From: Bettongia penicillata ogilbyi
Lineage: Eukaryota; Chordata; Mammalia; Diprotodontia; Potoroidae
Direction: 5' to 3'
Length of the DNA: 64,000 nucleotides
Assembly (NCBI GenBank): GCA_023548195.1
Contig: JAJHZJ010000496.1
Coordinates: 5,870,380 to 5,934,379, forward strand
Shown here: piece after piece, positions 33,420 through 45,540 of the stretch
Position numbering within the stretch: position 1 is the first letter of the stretch
Layout of the letters: each line of letters begins with the position of its first letter
Translations under genes and position numbers: made by a program
The notes under the pieces: model-generated
Databases searched by the model: none
Told to the model about the DNA's origin: nothing
The model's input: the letters and a program-made list of their open reading frames with translations, nothing else

Positions 33420-36400
33420 ATGGATTGTAATCATAACTGTAAATGTGAATGGAATGAACTCTTCCATAAAACAAAGACAGATAGCAAAATGGATTAAAAG
33501 CCATACTCCAACAATGTATTGTTTACAAGAAACACATTTGAAATGGGGGAATACACACAAGGTAAAAGTCAAAAATTGGAGGAGAATATATTGCACTTCA
33601 GCTGATGTAAGAAAACCAGGGGCAGCAATCCTAATCTCAGACAAAGTAAAAGCAGAAATAGATCTAATCAAAAGGAAGGAAATTATATCCTACTAAAAGG
33701 TACCATAGACAATGAAGCAATATCATTACTAAATATTTATGCTCCAAGTGGTATAGCATTCAAATTCTTAGAGGAGAGGTGGAGGGAGTTGAAGGAAGAA
33801 ATAGACAGCAAAACTAAACTAGTAGGTGACCTCAAATACCCCCTCTCTGAACTTGATAAGTCTAACCTTAAAATAAACAAGAAAGAGGTTAAGAAGGCAA
33901 ATAAAACTCTGGATAAGGTAGATATGATAGATCTCTGGAGAAAATTGAATGGAAATAGAAAGGATTATACCTTTTTCTCAGTAGTTCATGGCACATATAC
34001 AAAAATTGACCATGTTCTAGAGCATAAAAACCTCACAATCCAGTGCAGAAAGGCAGAGATAGTCAATGCGTCCTTCTCAGACCACAATGCAATAAAAATT
34101 ATATGAAATAAAAGGCCATGGAAAGATAAACCAAAAATAAATTGGAAACTAAATAATTTAATCCTAAAGAAGGGATGGGTTAAACAAGAAATCATTGAGA
34201 TGATCAACAACTTCATTGAAGAGAATGACAATAATGAGACAACCTACCAAATCTTATGGAATACTGCAAAAACAGTTATTAGGGGAAGTTTTATATCTTT
34301 GTATGCTTACATGAATAAAATAGAGAAAGAGGAGTTCAATGACTTGGGCATGTAGCTGAAAAAGCTAGAAAAAGAAAAAACTGAAAAGCCTCAAGTAAAT
34401 ACAAATTAAAAATACTGAAAACCAAAGGAGAGATTAATTAAATTGAAATTAAGAAAATGATTGAATTAATAAAATTAATAAAAAATTAATGAAAAAACTA
34501 ATAAAATTGATAAACCTTTGGTTAATCTAAATTAAAAAAAAAGAAGAAAACCACATTACTAAAATCAATAATGAAAGGGGTAAACTCACCTCCAATGAGG
34601 AGAAAATTAAAACAATAATTAGAAATTACTTTGTCCAACTTGATGCCCATAAATCTGACAATCTAAATGAGATGGATGAGTATTTTAAAAATACAAATTG
34701 CTCAGATTAACAGAAGAGGAAATGGAATACTTAAACAACCCTATCTCAGAAAAAGAAATTAAACAAGCCATCAATGAACTCCCTAGAAGAAGTCCTCTCA
34801 GATTCTTTTTATGATTTTGATACCTGAACCAGGAAGACATAAAATAGAGGAAGAAAATTGTTGACCAATTTCTCTAATAAATATAGATGCAAAGATTTCA
34901 AATAAAATTTTAGCAAAACAAATACAGTAACATCAAGAGAATAATACATTATGATCAGGTAGGATTCATACCAGAAATACAGGATTGGTTCAATATTAGG
35001 AAAACTATTAGTAAAATTGACAACAAAACTAACAAAAACCACATGATTATCTCAATAGATGGAGAAAAAGCTTTTGACAAAATACAACACCCATTCCTAT
35101 TAAAAACATTGGAGAGCATAGGAATAAAGGGAACTTTCCACAAAATAAGAAGCAGAATCTACCTAAAACCTTCTGCAAGCATTATATGCAATGATGATCA
35201 CCTAGATGCATTTACAATAAGATCAGGGGTGAAACAAGGATGTCCATTATCACCACTATTATTCAACATGGTACTAGAAATATTAGCTATAGCAATGAGA
35301 CACAATAAGGAAATTGAAGGAATTAGAATAGGCAAAGAAGAAACTAAGTTATCAACTCTTTGCAGATGATATAATGATATACTTAGAAAATCCCAGAGAT
35401 TCAAGTAAAAAACTACTTGAAACAATAAAGAACTTTGTCAGAATTACAGGTTACAATTACAGGTTACAGAATTACAGGTTACAAAAAAATTACAAAATAA
35501 ACCCACACAAATCTTCTGCATTTCTATGTATTAACAACAAAGCCCAACAGCAAGAGATAGAAAGAGAAATCCCATTTAAAGCCAGTGTAGACACTATAAA
35601 ATATTTGGGAGTTTACCTGCCAAAACAAACCCAGGGACTATATGAACACAACTACAAGACACTTTTTGCACAAATAAAGTCATATCTAAGTAAGTGGAAA
35701 AACGTCAGTAGCTCATGGGTAGGCCAAGCCAATATAATAAAAATGACAATTCTACCTAAATTAATTTACTTATTTAGTGCCATACCAATTAAACTATCAG
35801 ATAATTATTTTCTAGAGCTGGAAAAAGTAGTATCAAAATTCATCTGGATGAACTAAAGCTCCAGAATATCAAGGGGACTAATGAAAAGAAATGCTAGGGA
35901 AGGTGGACTAGCTCTACTAGATCTCAAATTGTATTATAAAGCAGAAATTATCAAAACTATTTGGTACTGGCTAAGAAAAAGAAGGGTAGACAAGTGTAAT
36001 ATGCTAGGTACTCAAGACACAGTAAGCAATGAATACAGCAATCTATTGTTTGATAATCTCAAGGTCCCCAGTGTCTGGGATAGGAACTCATTTTTTGACA
36101 AAAATTGCTGGGAAAACTGGATAAAAGTGTGGCAGAAAGTAGGCATAGACCAATGCCTGACACCGTACGCAAGAATAAAATCCAAATGGGCACATGATCT
36201 AGGTATAAAGGTTGATACTATGGACAAATTGGTGGAGCAAGGAATAGTGTATTTATCAGATTTATGAAGAAGGGAAGAATTTTTGACTAAAGAAAAGATA
36301 GAAAGCATTACAAAATACAAGATGGATAATTTTGATTACATTAAACTGAAAACTTTTTGCACAACCAAACCCAATGCAACTAAAATTTGGAGGGATTTAG

Positions 36401-37060
36401 AAAACTGGGAAAGAATTTTTACAACTAATCTCGAAGATAAAGGCCTCATTTCTAGAATATATAGAGAATTGAGTCAAATGTATAAAAATACAAGTCATTC
36501 CCCAACTGATAAATTGTCAAATGATATGAACAGGCAATTTTTCAGAGGAAGAAAGCAAAGGTATCTATAGTCATATGAAAAAAATGTTCTAAATCACTTT
36601 TGATTAGAGAGATGCAAATCAAAACAACTCTGAGGTACCAGATCACACCTATGACAGAACAGGAAGATGATAAATGTTGGAGAGGATGTGGGAGAGTTGG
36701 AACACTAATACACTGTTGGTGGAACTGTGAGCTGATCCAACCATTCTGGAGAGCAATTTGGAACTATGCCCAAAGGGCTACAAAAGTGTGCATACCCTTT
36801 GACCCAGCTATAGCACTTCTAGAACTATATCCTCAAGAGATCAAAAAATGAGAAAGGGTCCCACATGTACAAAAATATTTGTAGCAGCACTCTTTGTGGT
36901 GGCCAAAAACTGGAAATCAAGGGGATGCCCATCAATTGGGGAATGACTGAATAAATTATGGTATATGAATGTAATGGAATACTGTGCTATAAGAAATGAT
37001 GAACAGGAAGACTTCAGGGAGGCCTGGCGAGACTTATATGATCTGATGCTGAGCAAAAGG
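33420..37060 (+). pseudogene. L1 ORF2 (endonuclease-reverse transcriptase), broken
   Basis: ORF2 protein nicks DNA and copies element RNA at the nick. Visible segments: endonuclease N-part (33421-33696: TVNVNGMN, CLQETHL); endonuclease C-part ending SDHNAI (33789-34106); a badly eroded stretch with indels (34107-35040); reverse transcriptase fingers and palm (35043-35369: [24 protein letters not shown]); the catalytic FADD at 35359-35370 in the next frame; thumb and linker (35374-36267); and a C-terminal Cys-containing part (36600-36851). Frame breaks occur between nearly all these pieces. Overall span of about 3.6 kb is normal. Catalytic motifs that are visible are preserved in spelling. Confidence 0.9.
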
Positions 37061-37487
37061 AGAAGAACCAGGAGAATTTTGTGCACAGCAACTACCACAG
37101 TGTGTGAGAGTGTTTTCTGGTAGACTTGGAACTTCATTGCAATGCAAGGACTTAAAAAAAAATTCCCAATAGTCTTCTAAGGCAAAATGCCTTCCACATC
37201 CAAAGAAAGAACTATGGAATTCAATTGCAGAATGTAGCAGATCATTTGTGTGTGTGTGTGTTGCATTTTGGTTTGTTACATGATTTCTCCCACTCATTTT
37301 AATTCCTCAACACAGCATGACTATAGTGAAAATGTATTTAGAAGGGATGTATTTAATAGAATCTACACAAAATTGTATGCTGTCTCGGGGAGGGAGGGGG
37401 GAAGTATGAGAGAGGGAGGGGAAAATAATCTAAGTTATATGGTAGTTATTGTACAACACTGAAAGTAAATAAAACTAATTTAAAAAA
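37061..37487 (+). other. L1 3' UTR with quadruplex-prone G tract
   Basis: Contains (TG)7 at about 37248-37262 and G runs at 37387-37390, 37392-37394, 37396-37401, 37414-37416 and 37418-37421, then an A-rich tail. G-rich 3' UTR tracts are a recurrent L1 trait. Confidence 0.75.
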
Positions 37488-37682
37488 AAGAAATCCAGGT
37501 CAGACCACAGCAAGAGAAAACATTTAACACATCAACAAAACATTTTTAAAATGCACAAAAGAAAACAAAGAAGTTCAAAAAGGACATCACTGGAGTATTT
37601 TGATCACTACCTTGCTATGTTGAACATGCCCTTTTAAAAAAAAAAAAAGAAATGTTTAACAGAAATTCATGGTTTCATATAT

Positions 37683-38540
37683 GGTGTTGTTACTGTTGTT
37701 GGGTAATGTCTGACTATTCATGACTCCATAGACCATATATAGCATGTCAGTCCCTTCTGTTGTTCACTATCTCCCAAAGTCTGGCCAAATTCATATTCAT
37801 TGTTGCTATGACAGAATCTATCCATCTCCTCATAGGACATGTCCTTCTCCTTTTGTTCTCCATCTTTACCGACATTAAGGTCTTTTCAAATGAGTCCTAT
37901 CATCTCATTTTGGGGTCAAAGTATTTCAGCTTCAGCTTCAGTATTTGACTTTCTAGTAAATAGCCTGAATTACTTTAAGTATTGACTGATTTGATCCCCT
38001 TGCTATCCAAGGGACTTTCAGAGTCTTCTCCAGAACCACAATTCAAGTGTCAACTTTGTGGAGCTTAGCTTCGCTTATAAGTCCGACTCTCACAGACATA
38101 CATTACCACTGGAAAAACCAAAGCTTTGACTACATGAATGTTTTTGGCGAAGGGGTTTCTGTGCTCATTAGTATGCCATTCAGATTTGCCATAGCTTTTC
38201 TTCCAAGGAGCAAACACTTTTAATTTCATAGCTGCAGTTGTCATCTGCAGTGATCTGGGAGCCTAAGAATATTAAATCTGATGCTGCTTCCATTACTTCT
38301 CCCTCTACTTGCCAGGAAATGATCGGACCAGTTGCCAAGATCTTTGTTTTGTTTGGGGTTGTTGTACTTGTTAAACTTCAAGCCAACTTTTACATTCTCC
38401 TCTTTCACCCTCATTAAGAGACTTCTTAATTCCTCCTCACTTTCTACCATCGATGTAGCATCATCAGCATATCTGAGATTGTTGATATTTCTCCCAGAAA
38501 CTTTAATTCTGACTTTTGATAAAAGAGGTTTCATATGTAA
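37683..38540 (-). mobile_element. RTE/BovB-clade LINE, 5'-truncated 3' end
   Basis: Runs right to left. The open part 38534-38241 encodes RTE reverse transcriptase palm sequence with YADD at 38460-38471 (context NNLRYADDATS) and the following LLMRVKEENVKVGLKFN segment. The rest to about 37683 is decayed C-terminal coding and 3' UTR. Its terminal words 'ggagtcatgaatagtcagac' then 'aacaacagtaacaacacc' match the tails of the SINEs at 17327, 43585 and 50985, which fits RTE-driven SINE mobilisation. Confidence 0.85.
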
Positions 38541-38639
38541 TCTTCTTTTAACCTATCCTTTGCATATTGAAATTCTTTGCATTTGTTGATGATTGTTAAT
38601 AATAATGATTTGTTTTATTTTCCCAACCCAAGAAACTCC

Positions 38640-38855
38640 CAAGTAGAGTGTTGGGCTTGGAGTCAGGAAATCCTGGATTCAATCCTAGTCTTTAATATTT
38701 GCCTCCCTGAACCTCACATTCCATACATATATAATAAGGACAATCACATGTGATAGAAATGTCATTTGGGGACTTGAATGAGATAATGTTGTTAAAGTGT
38801 TTTGAAATCCTTAATGTACTACACAAATGTCAGTTGTTATTGTTGTTGATGAAGT
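38640..38855 (+). mobile_element. tRNA-derived CORE-SINE, 5'-truncated
   Basis: 'agtgttgggcttggagtcag', 'gattcaatcctag', core 'gacttgaatgagataatg', end 'ttaatgtactacacaaatg'. Confidence 0.7.
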
Positions 38856-39134
38856 ATGATAACAAGCTTATAGTAGGAGTGCATTTGCATTTTGGAAATA
38901 AATGATAGCTGGGGTAGATAGAGGTGGTGTCAGATTGTCATCCTCATCATCGAACATTTGTTAATTAAATATGCATATTAGATTCTGAATGGAGAATGTC
39001 TTGAAAGTTAAGCTGAGTTTGTATTTTATTTTCTAGACTAATATCCTCCAGAAGCTTTTTTTTATTATCCTCCCTTATCTGTTAAAAAAGATAAAGCACA
39101 CAATTCTAAATATTTGCATATTTAAGCAATAAAT

Positions 39135-39488
39135 CGACTAGAATTCATTAAGTATCTGCTATGTACCAGGCACCTTGTTAAGTGCTGGGGATGCAAAGGG
39201 GAAAGAAAAGAACAACCTCAGCTCTTAATGATCTCACAATCTTTTCTAAATTATTTGTATGTAATATATAATAAATAAATTATAAAATTATATTATATTA
39301 TGTAATGGTCCATTATAATATAAAAACATAATATGACATTTTAAAATTTGGGTAAAAATATGAACTTGAGATGTTCATATAAGAAAAATCAATATTTGAT
39401 TTTTTTTTTGTCAACAGAAAGCCACTGAAATCTGTTGAGTAGGGAAGTGATATAGTTAGGCTCGAACTTTAGAAACTTTAGGGAACCT
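39135..39488 (-). mobile_element. L2 antisense, left part of an interrupted copy
   Basis: 3'-terminal words 'cattaagtatctgctatgtaccaggcacc', 'gtgctggggatgcaaagg' at 39145-39210, AT-rich middle, then 'ccactgaaatctgttgagtagg' and 'gaactttag' up to about 39488. Confidence 0.7.
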
Positions 39489-40655
39489 TTTTCTCTAGTA
39501 GATAAATGATCAAAGAAAGGACATGAAAAGGCAGTTCTCAAAGGAAGAAATATAAGTTTTTAATGCATGGGAAGCATTTCCCCAAATTGCTAATAATCAG
39601 AGAAATACAATTAAAAGTATCTCTGAAACCTCATTTCATAGCTATTGGATTGGCAAAAATGGCAAAAGATGGAAATAGTCTATGTGAGAGCAGTTGTGGA
39701 AAAACCAGCAAATTATTGATGGAGATATAAAATGTTCCAGCCATTCTGGAAAACAACTTTAAATTCTACCCAAAAAAAGTCATGTAACTGTGCATTCCCT
39801 TTATCCCAAATCATACCAGTATTAATCTAATTCCACAAATGATTGTAGAAGAAGGAAAGGACACATTTTTACAAAAACAAAAATGTGTTTACCAGTTCTT
39901 TGTTCAGTAGCAAAAAAAAAAAAAAAAGTGGAAGCTAAGGTGGTGTCCACCCATTGACCACGGCTGAAAATCTTTTAGCGTATAAATGTAACGGAAATCC
40001 CTATGCTGCAAGATAACATGAAAGATCGTTACAGAGAACCCTAGGAAAGTTTGCATGAACTGATGCAAAGAAAAAATGAACAGAACCAGGAAAACAACTT
40101 ATACTGTAATGTTGTAAAAGAAAAAAATTACTTAACTGACCAATTCAGTGATCAACCACAGCTAAAGAGAACTTATGCTTAAGCATGTTGTCCACCTCTT
40201 GACAGAGACAGATGATGGACTCAAGCTTTAGAAGAAGACATACTTTTTTGGACATGGCCAAGGTTTGGGTTGGTTATCCATGACTATGGCTATTGGTTAC
40301 CAAGGTTTTTTTTTTTTAATTATTTTTTGTTCAGTGGAGCCTTGGGGTGGCAGGGAGGGTAGTCTTAATAGCAAAAAGAAAAGATAATCACTGGTACATT
40401 TAAAGAAAATGCAAAAAAGAAATCAGAAGGAAATCCAGAACCAAATACAAACAAGTGAATTTTTTTTAAAAATAGTATGCTGAGTGTGTTACATGCCTTT
40501 TTAAGAAGCAGTTTTTAATAGATTCACAAATTATAAGATTAGCATGTTTGTTCTAGAATGTATAGAGATATAGATATATGGAAATGTTATTTTTTCCTTT
40601 GATGTTTGGGTACAGAGTAAAATAAAACTATTAAATTTTATTTAAAAAGTAATGG
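39489..40655 (+). mobile_element. Old L1 3' end inserted in L2
   Basis: 'gctattggattggcaaaaatggcaaaag', 'ttccagccattctgg', 'cagaaccaggaaaacaactt', 'ttttttggacatggccaagg' give sense L1 ORF2 C-terminus and an older type of 3' UTR. Continuous L2 sequence resumes on its right. Confidence 0.75.
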
Positions 40656-40659
40656 CAGC

Positions 40660-41000
40660 TGAGTGGAAGATGTATTGGAAATGGGAAGCTCAGCCAAAGA
40701 AATTAGGAGGCTATTGAAATATTTCCAGTCAGAACTGATGAGGATCAATGATGGTGGCTATGTGAATGGGAAGCTGAAGGATGGAAAAGTTGTCCTGGAA
40801 GAAGAAATGGCATTATTTGGCAACTGAATGGGTATGGGGACAAGTTGTGCAGATTGACACCAAGGTTGTGAACCTAGGTAAGTGAAAGGATAGCAGGATC
40901 TTAAATAACAATAGATAGGTTTGGAAGGATTTAGGTTTTTTGGAAAGGATAGTGTAATGAGATCAAAAACACATATTAGGAACACATCCATTAGCACTTA
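40660..41000 (-). mobile_element. L2 antisense, right part of the interrupted copy
   Basis: 'taatggcagctgagtggaag' directly continues the L2 words broken at about 39480, followed by 'aggaggctattgaaat' and 'gatgatggtggc'-like order, 'ctaggtaagtgaaaggatagc'. Confidence 0.65.
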
Positions 41001-41635
41001 TCCTATATGACTGTATCAACAGAAACAAAAAGTGGTGGGAAAAGGATATTACTGCAAATTGTCCTAGATTAGGCTTACACACCAACGGGAAGGGCAGTCT
41101 GGAGCTTTAATGAGTAAAAACAATAGTGTGGGTGTAGTGGAAAGAAACACAGTAATTGAGCAACACATGGTGGGTTGAATTTAATGTAAATTTCTACCCT
41201 CTGAGTTAGTTATCCTCATGAGTCATGCTATGGTCTTCCAGGAAATGGGCCTCCCAGTTTGGAGGTCTCTGCTCTAGCCAATGGGGAACCACTGATGCTT
41301 TCTGGTCCCTGGAGGGAAACATTGGAAATAAGTTGGAAATAAGTGCTCAGGAAGTTCAGATCTGTGGTTCTAGCTGTCTTCACTATTTGAAGGGTTGTCA
41401 CATGTAAGAGAGATTCCTTTATATCGACTTTTCCCCAGAGGACAGAACTTAGAGCAATTGGTTGAATCTATCAAAAGGCCAGTTGAGTTTTATGCTAGGC
41501 AGAAAAGAGAATGCCCTGGTCATTAGCTCTGCCCAAGTAGCTTTTGCCCTCCCTCAAGATTTTCAAGCAAAGGTCAAGTTTGAGATTTATAATGGGTCAT
41601 TTATAATAGCACTGTTATTCTTTCTTAAAAATTAT
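41000..41635. other. Unassigned stretch
   Basis: No recognised gene or repeat. Contains a short tandem 'ggaaataagtt' at about 41321-41344. Confidence 0.4.
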
Positions 41636-41755
41636 TTTTTTTCTTTTTAGTTTTAAACATTTACTTCCCTAAGATTTTGAGTTCTAAATTTTCTCCCCTT
41701 TCCCACTCCCCTCAAGATAGCATGCAATCTGATATAGGCTGTATGTATGCATTCA
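41636..41755 (-). mobile_element. L1/HAL1 3' UTR fragment, antisense
   Basis: 'gattttgagttctaaattttctcccc' and 'gcaatctgatataggctg' match the antisense 3' UTR words seen at 1590-1670 and 14690-14780. Confidence 0.7.
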
Positions 41756-41769
41756 TATACAATAGCACT

Positions 41770-41930
41770 TTAAGGTTTCCAATGTCTGTTATATGAATTA
41801 GTTCATTTGAACCTTATAACAATCCATAAAATGCTTTTATTATGCCTATTTTATACCTAGAATGTGTCTGAGGCAGCATTAAAACCCAAGTCCTCCTGAC
41901 TCAAAGCCTAATAGAGTACCTACAATGCAA
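41770..41930 (-). mobile_element. MIR SINE, antisense
   Basis: 'ttagttcatttgaaccttataac', 'attaaaacccaagtcctcctgactc' in antisense order. Confidence 0.6.
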
Positions 41931-41949
41931 ACGTGCTTCTGTGTAAATG

Positions 41950-42635
41950 ATCTAAGGACCTCTCAGCATAAATTGGAGTGGGCAGTGACTCAAGGGAGAG
42001 GATCAGGTCAGCTGGCTAAGAACAGGACTTGGCAACCTGTTAGGCATAAACTATGAAGCAGAGTGATGTTTCACATATCTCAAGTGCAGTTATGCCTTGT
42101 CTTTAGGCCATGTATTTTATTCCCTTTAGAATTCAAGCTCAGTAAATTCCACTTTGAAGACATCTGAATAGCTACGCGTAGAAAAAATGGAGAGTGAGTG
42201 TTCAGTATAGTCAACTTTTCTCATTTGTTCCTTTTTTTAAGTGAAAAAATTTGATGACCCCTGTAAACTTTATAAATCAATAATTGATTCTTTTTCCTTT
42301 CTATTTTTCTTTCTTGACATTAAAAAGATCCAGCCCCAGAAGACCTCAAAGATCTTCAAATGTCTATGAATCAGCATGAGCCCCACATACAGACTCAGCA
42401 TCCCTGATTAACTCAGATGGCCCAGGCCTCCTTCTAATGCAAACAGTATTCAAGGAGCCAGAGGAGGAGGAACACTTGATGGAAATTCCGGTACATAACG
42501 AGGAAACCAACCTGTGGGTACCTGGAAAGAAATTCAGGTACCAAGATATTCATAATCTGACAAATGTCCTTCAAGAATAAACCAGAAAGAGAAATACTAA
42601 TGATAACAATGGTTCACAGTGTGTTTCCATGGATG
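41950..42635. other. Unassigned stretch
   Basis: No recognised gene or repeat; possibly single-copy. Confidence 0.4.
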
Positions 42636-42639
42636 AGCT

Positions 42640-42840
42640 CAGTGGATTAGCTTCTCTTGTTGGCTCAGCTCTCCTCATAGAAATCTGACTGTCAGAGATG
42701 CCAGAGGGGTCATTTCTTTGTGAGTTAGAAAGCAGGCAGAGATTATCCCATTTAGCAGATGGGGAAAGGGGGGCCCAGAGGGGTTTTTTTTGGTCAAGAT
42801 CAACTAATTAATCACTGGGACTAAATTGTGGGGTAATAAA
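42640..42840 (-). mobile_element. MIR-like SINE, antisense, weak
   Basis: 'tatcccatttagcagatggggaaagg' and 'cccagaggggtttttttt' followed by 'ggtcaagatcaac' resemble the antisense core. Confidence 0.45.
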
Positions 42841-42859
42841 GCTGTATCCCTCTGGTGCC

Positions 42860-43570
42860 AAAACAGCCAATTGACAAGTGAAAAATTGAGTCAATGAGCC
42901 AGTTGTTTTGTCTACAGAATGGCATATTTTTAGAATGACAGATAGTCTGTCTATATTGGCCAGCTGTTTTGGTTACATTGTACCAAACAATGGGTATGGC
43001 AATTAACCCATTCCTCCTGCCAATCCTGTTCTCAAGCCTTGTTAGAAATGAAGAAAAGAAAAGAGCGGGACCATTGCACTAGGATCATCCCACTGATGTC
43101 TCTTTCAGCATTTGAAGCACAGAAGTTTAGAATCCAATTCATTCTTAGATATATTTCAAAGCTAAGATACAGAACTGCCATAACCAGCTGCAAATAGGTG
43201 TATGTTTATCCCCAATAGTATTCATCCACTTTAGTATTCTCATATTTACTGTCAATTATTAGAAGGACATGAAACCTTAGAGCTTCTCATTTTGCAAAGA
43301 TTCATTGCCATCCATCTCTCCATTCTTTCATACCTATAGTCCTCTTTATGATAAGTATCTCCTGGAAGGGGGTAAGGACTCCTTGGAGTTGTAAGGACTG
43401 GAAAAGAAAAGAAGGATTGAAGTGGGAGCATAATATGAAGATGAAAAAAATTATCTAGTACATGGAATGAATCATTAAGTCTTGACTTCTTGTCAGTTCT
43501 CCAGACAGAAATAGAGAAGACTCAGAACATGCTGAGTAGAGAAGAGTCCTGTTCTAAAGAAAAGCTACAT
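42860..43570. other. Unassigned stretch
   Basis: Two imperfect repeats of a 'cagttgttttgtctacag' / 'cagctgttttggttacat' phrase lie at about 42901 and 42962. Otherwise nothing recognised. Confidence 0.4.
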
Positions 43571-43584
43571 TCTAACATATTCTG

Positions 43585-43837
43585 GATAGCAGCTGGGTGG
43601 TGCCATGAATAAAGAACCAACCACAGAGTCAGGAAGACTCATCTTCATGAGTTCTAATCCAGCCTCTGATACTAATTCCATTTGTGGCTGGGCAAGTCAC
43701 TTAACCCTATTTGTCTCAGTTTCCTCATTTGTACAATGAGCTGGAGAAGAAAATGGCAAACCACTCCAAGATCTTTGTCAAGAAAATCCCAAATGAGATC
43801 AACGAAGAGTCAGACATGAACGAAAAGACAACAATAA
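43585..43837 (+). mobile_element. tRNA-derived SINE with RTE tail, full length
   Basis: 'gatagcagctgggtggtgcc' head, 'ggcaagtcacttaacccta', 'acaatgagctggagaagaaaa', tail 'aacgaagagtcagacatg'. Exact 11-base duplication aacatattctg at 43574-43584 and 43838-43848. Confidence 0.92.
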
Positions 43838-44029
43838 AACATATTCTGAATTCAGAGAATTTTTTTTCTGCAGGGGGAGCAGAAGGGAAGAGGTAAATAA
43901 CCATGCAGCTTTGTGGTATTCAATAATACTAGTTCCTCCATTTATAGCTTGTGAACCCTTCAATTAGCCATTCAAGATCTCTGGACCTCAGTTTCCTCCT
44001 CTGTTCATAAGCATTCTCTTCATCATAAA

Positions 44030-44265
44030 TGTTCTATATGGCACTATATGGCAGTCAGTATGTTAAATATTTTACAAATATTATCTCATTTGATCTCACC
44101 CTGGGTAGTAGGTGTTATCATTATCTCCATTTTACAAATGAGAAAACTGAAGCAAAAAGGGGTTAAGTGACTTGCCCAGCGTCACTCGGCTGCTAAGTAA
44201 CTGAGGTTACTTTTGAACTAACTCAGGTCTTCCTTTGGTACTCTATCCTACTACATCACCTTCTC
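44030..44265 (-). mobile_element. MIR SINE, antisense, near full length
   Basis: 'acaaatattatctcatttgatctcac', 'ccattttacaaatgagaaaactg', 'ttaagtgacttgcccagcgtcac', 'aactcaggtcttcc'. Confidence 0.8.
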
Positions 44266-44269
44266 AAGA

Positions 44270-44720
44270 CTCCAACTATGCATCTCAGTCTCATAATTCT
44301 GAGGTTCCTGTTAAGAAGCCTGAGATCTCTGTTAGAATTCTTGTTTTTATAAACAATGAGTAGCACTTGGATCTTAAAGCATCAACAAGGCACAATTTTC
44401 TGAAATTCAAAGTCTCTGAATTATAATAATTGGGGTTTCTGACTCATGGAAAAACCTAATCAATGTTCTCTATTTTGCTTTGCCAAATTAGTAAATGGAT
44501 GGAAATGCTTTCAATATTCATGTAATGTGTTTGCTTGCATTCTGAATTTTAAGCCAAAACAGTTTTAGTTTTTGTAGCAAAATGGAAGGTAGAGAGAGTC
44601 TGAGATACATGGAATCTGGGTTCTTATTCTATCAGTTCCTTTACTTTACTTATCAATCTCCAATAAAGCAATTCACCTGTCAGACCTCAGTTTCTTTTTT
44701 TGGAAAAATGGAGGGATAAA
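44270..44720. other. Unassigned stretch
   Basis: No recognised gene or repeat apart from SINE-like words at 44640-44700. Confidence 0.4.
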
Positions 44721-44724
44721 CTAG

Positions 44725-44995
44725 AGGATGCCTAGGTGGTGCAGTAGAGAGTGCTGGACCTGAAATTAGGAAAACTCGAACTGAAATCTAGCCTCAGACA
44801 CTTGCTAGCTGTGTGACTCCGCAAGTCACGTAACCCTTGTCTGCCTTCATTTCCCCAACTGCAAAATGGGGATACTAATAGAACCAATCTCCCAGGGTTG
44901 TTGGAAAGATGAAATGAAATAATATTTGTAAAGGGCTTAATGCAGTGCCTGGCACAGAAAAGGCTTTACATAAATGTTTATTTCCTTCCTTCTAG
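44725..44995 (+). mobile_element. tRNA-derived CORE-SINE, full length
   Basis: 'gcctaggtggtgcagtagag', 'ctagctgtgtgactccgcaagtcac', core 'agggttgttggaaagatg', end 'tgcagtgcctggcacagaaaagg'. Confidence 0.88.
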
Positions 44996-45164
44996 TTTTC
45001 AATTCCTAGGATTCTATGAATAGCCACCAATTTAATCAGAAGACATTTCCACTGGGTGTCAAGAAGAACTTTTGTAGCATCACAATGGTAAAATCTGGAA
45101 AAAGGCAGGACCTCTACCATAACAAGATCTTTTAGAAGCTGAGCCATAGAATAATCAATAAACA

Positions 45165-45540
45165 TTCTGTCTGTATAGAATCACCAAGCCCTGTACCAGA
45201 TATTGGGAACACAAAGGCAAAAGCTAAACAATTCTTGCTCTCAAGGAGTTTACAATCTAACAATGGACAAAGCTGCACATCAATAAACTTATCCATAAAA
45301 AATAAACAGAGGGGATGGCAGTGATACTTGTAGTCTGGGGGATCAAGAAGGGATCATTTAGACTTAAGTGAATTTTCAAGAAACTACGGATTCTAAGAAG
45401 CAGAGAAAAGGAGGTGCATTTCAGGGAGAAGGCAAGGTCTGAGTAAAAGTGCAGAGAAAGGAGATTCAATGTCATGTGTACAGAAAATAAGAAGGGCATT
45501 TTGCCAGGCCATGGAGTGCACAGAAAGGAGTGATATTCAG
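45165..45540 (-). mobile_element. L2 antisense, 3' part
   Basis: 'gccctgtaccagatattgggaacac', 'cttgctctcaaggagtttacaatc', 'tttcagggagaaggcaagg', 'ttgccaggccatggagtgc'. Confidence 0.7.

Larger units (their letters stand above)
30867..37487 (+). mobile_element. Full-length L1 retrotransposon, decayed
   Basis: This 6.62-kb element has an L1-type 5' end, 5' UTR, ORF1, a purine-rich inter-ORF spacer, ORF2 and a 3' UTR ending in an A-rich tail. An exact 12-base target-site duplication (aagaaatccagg) lies at 30855-30866 and 37488-37499, which fixes both ends. Length and order are normal for an autonomous mammalian L1. Both ORFs carry several frameshifts and stops, so it cannot move by itself now. 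Its ORF1 and 5' UTR are only distantly like those of the HAL1-like element at 14389-17228, so they are different subfamilies. Confidence 0.93.
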
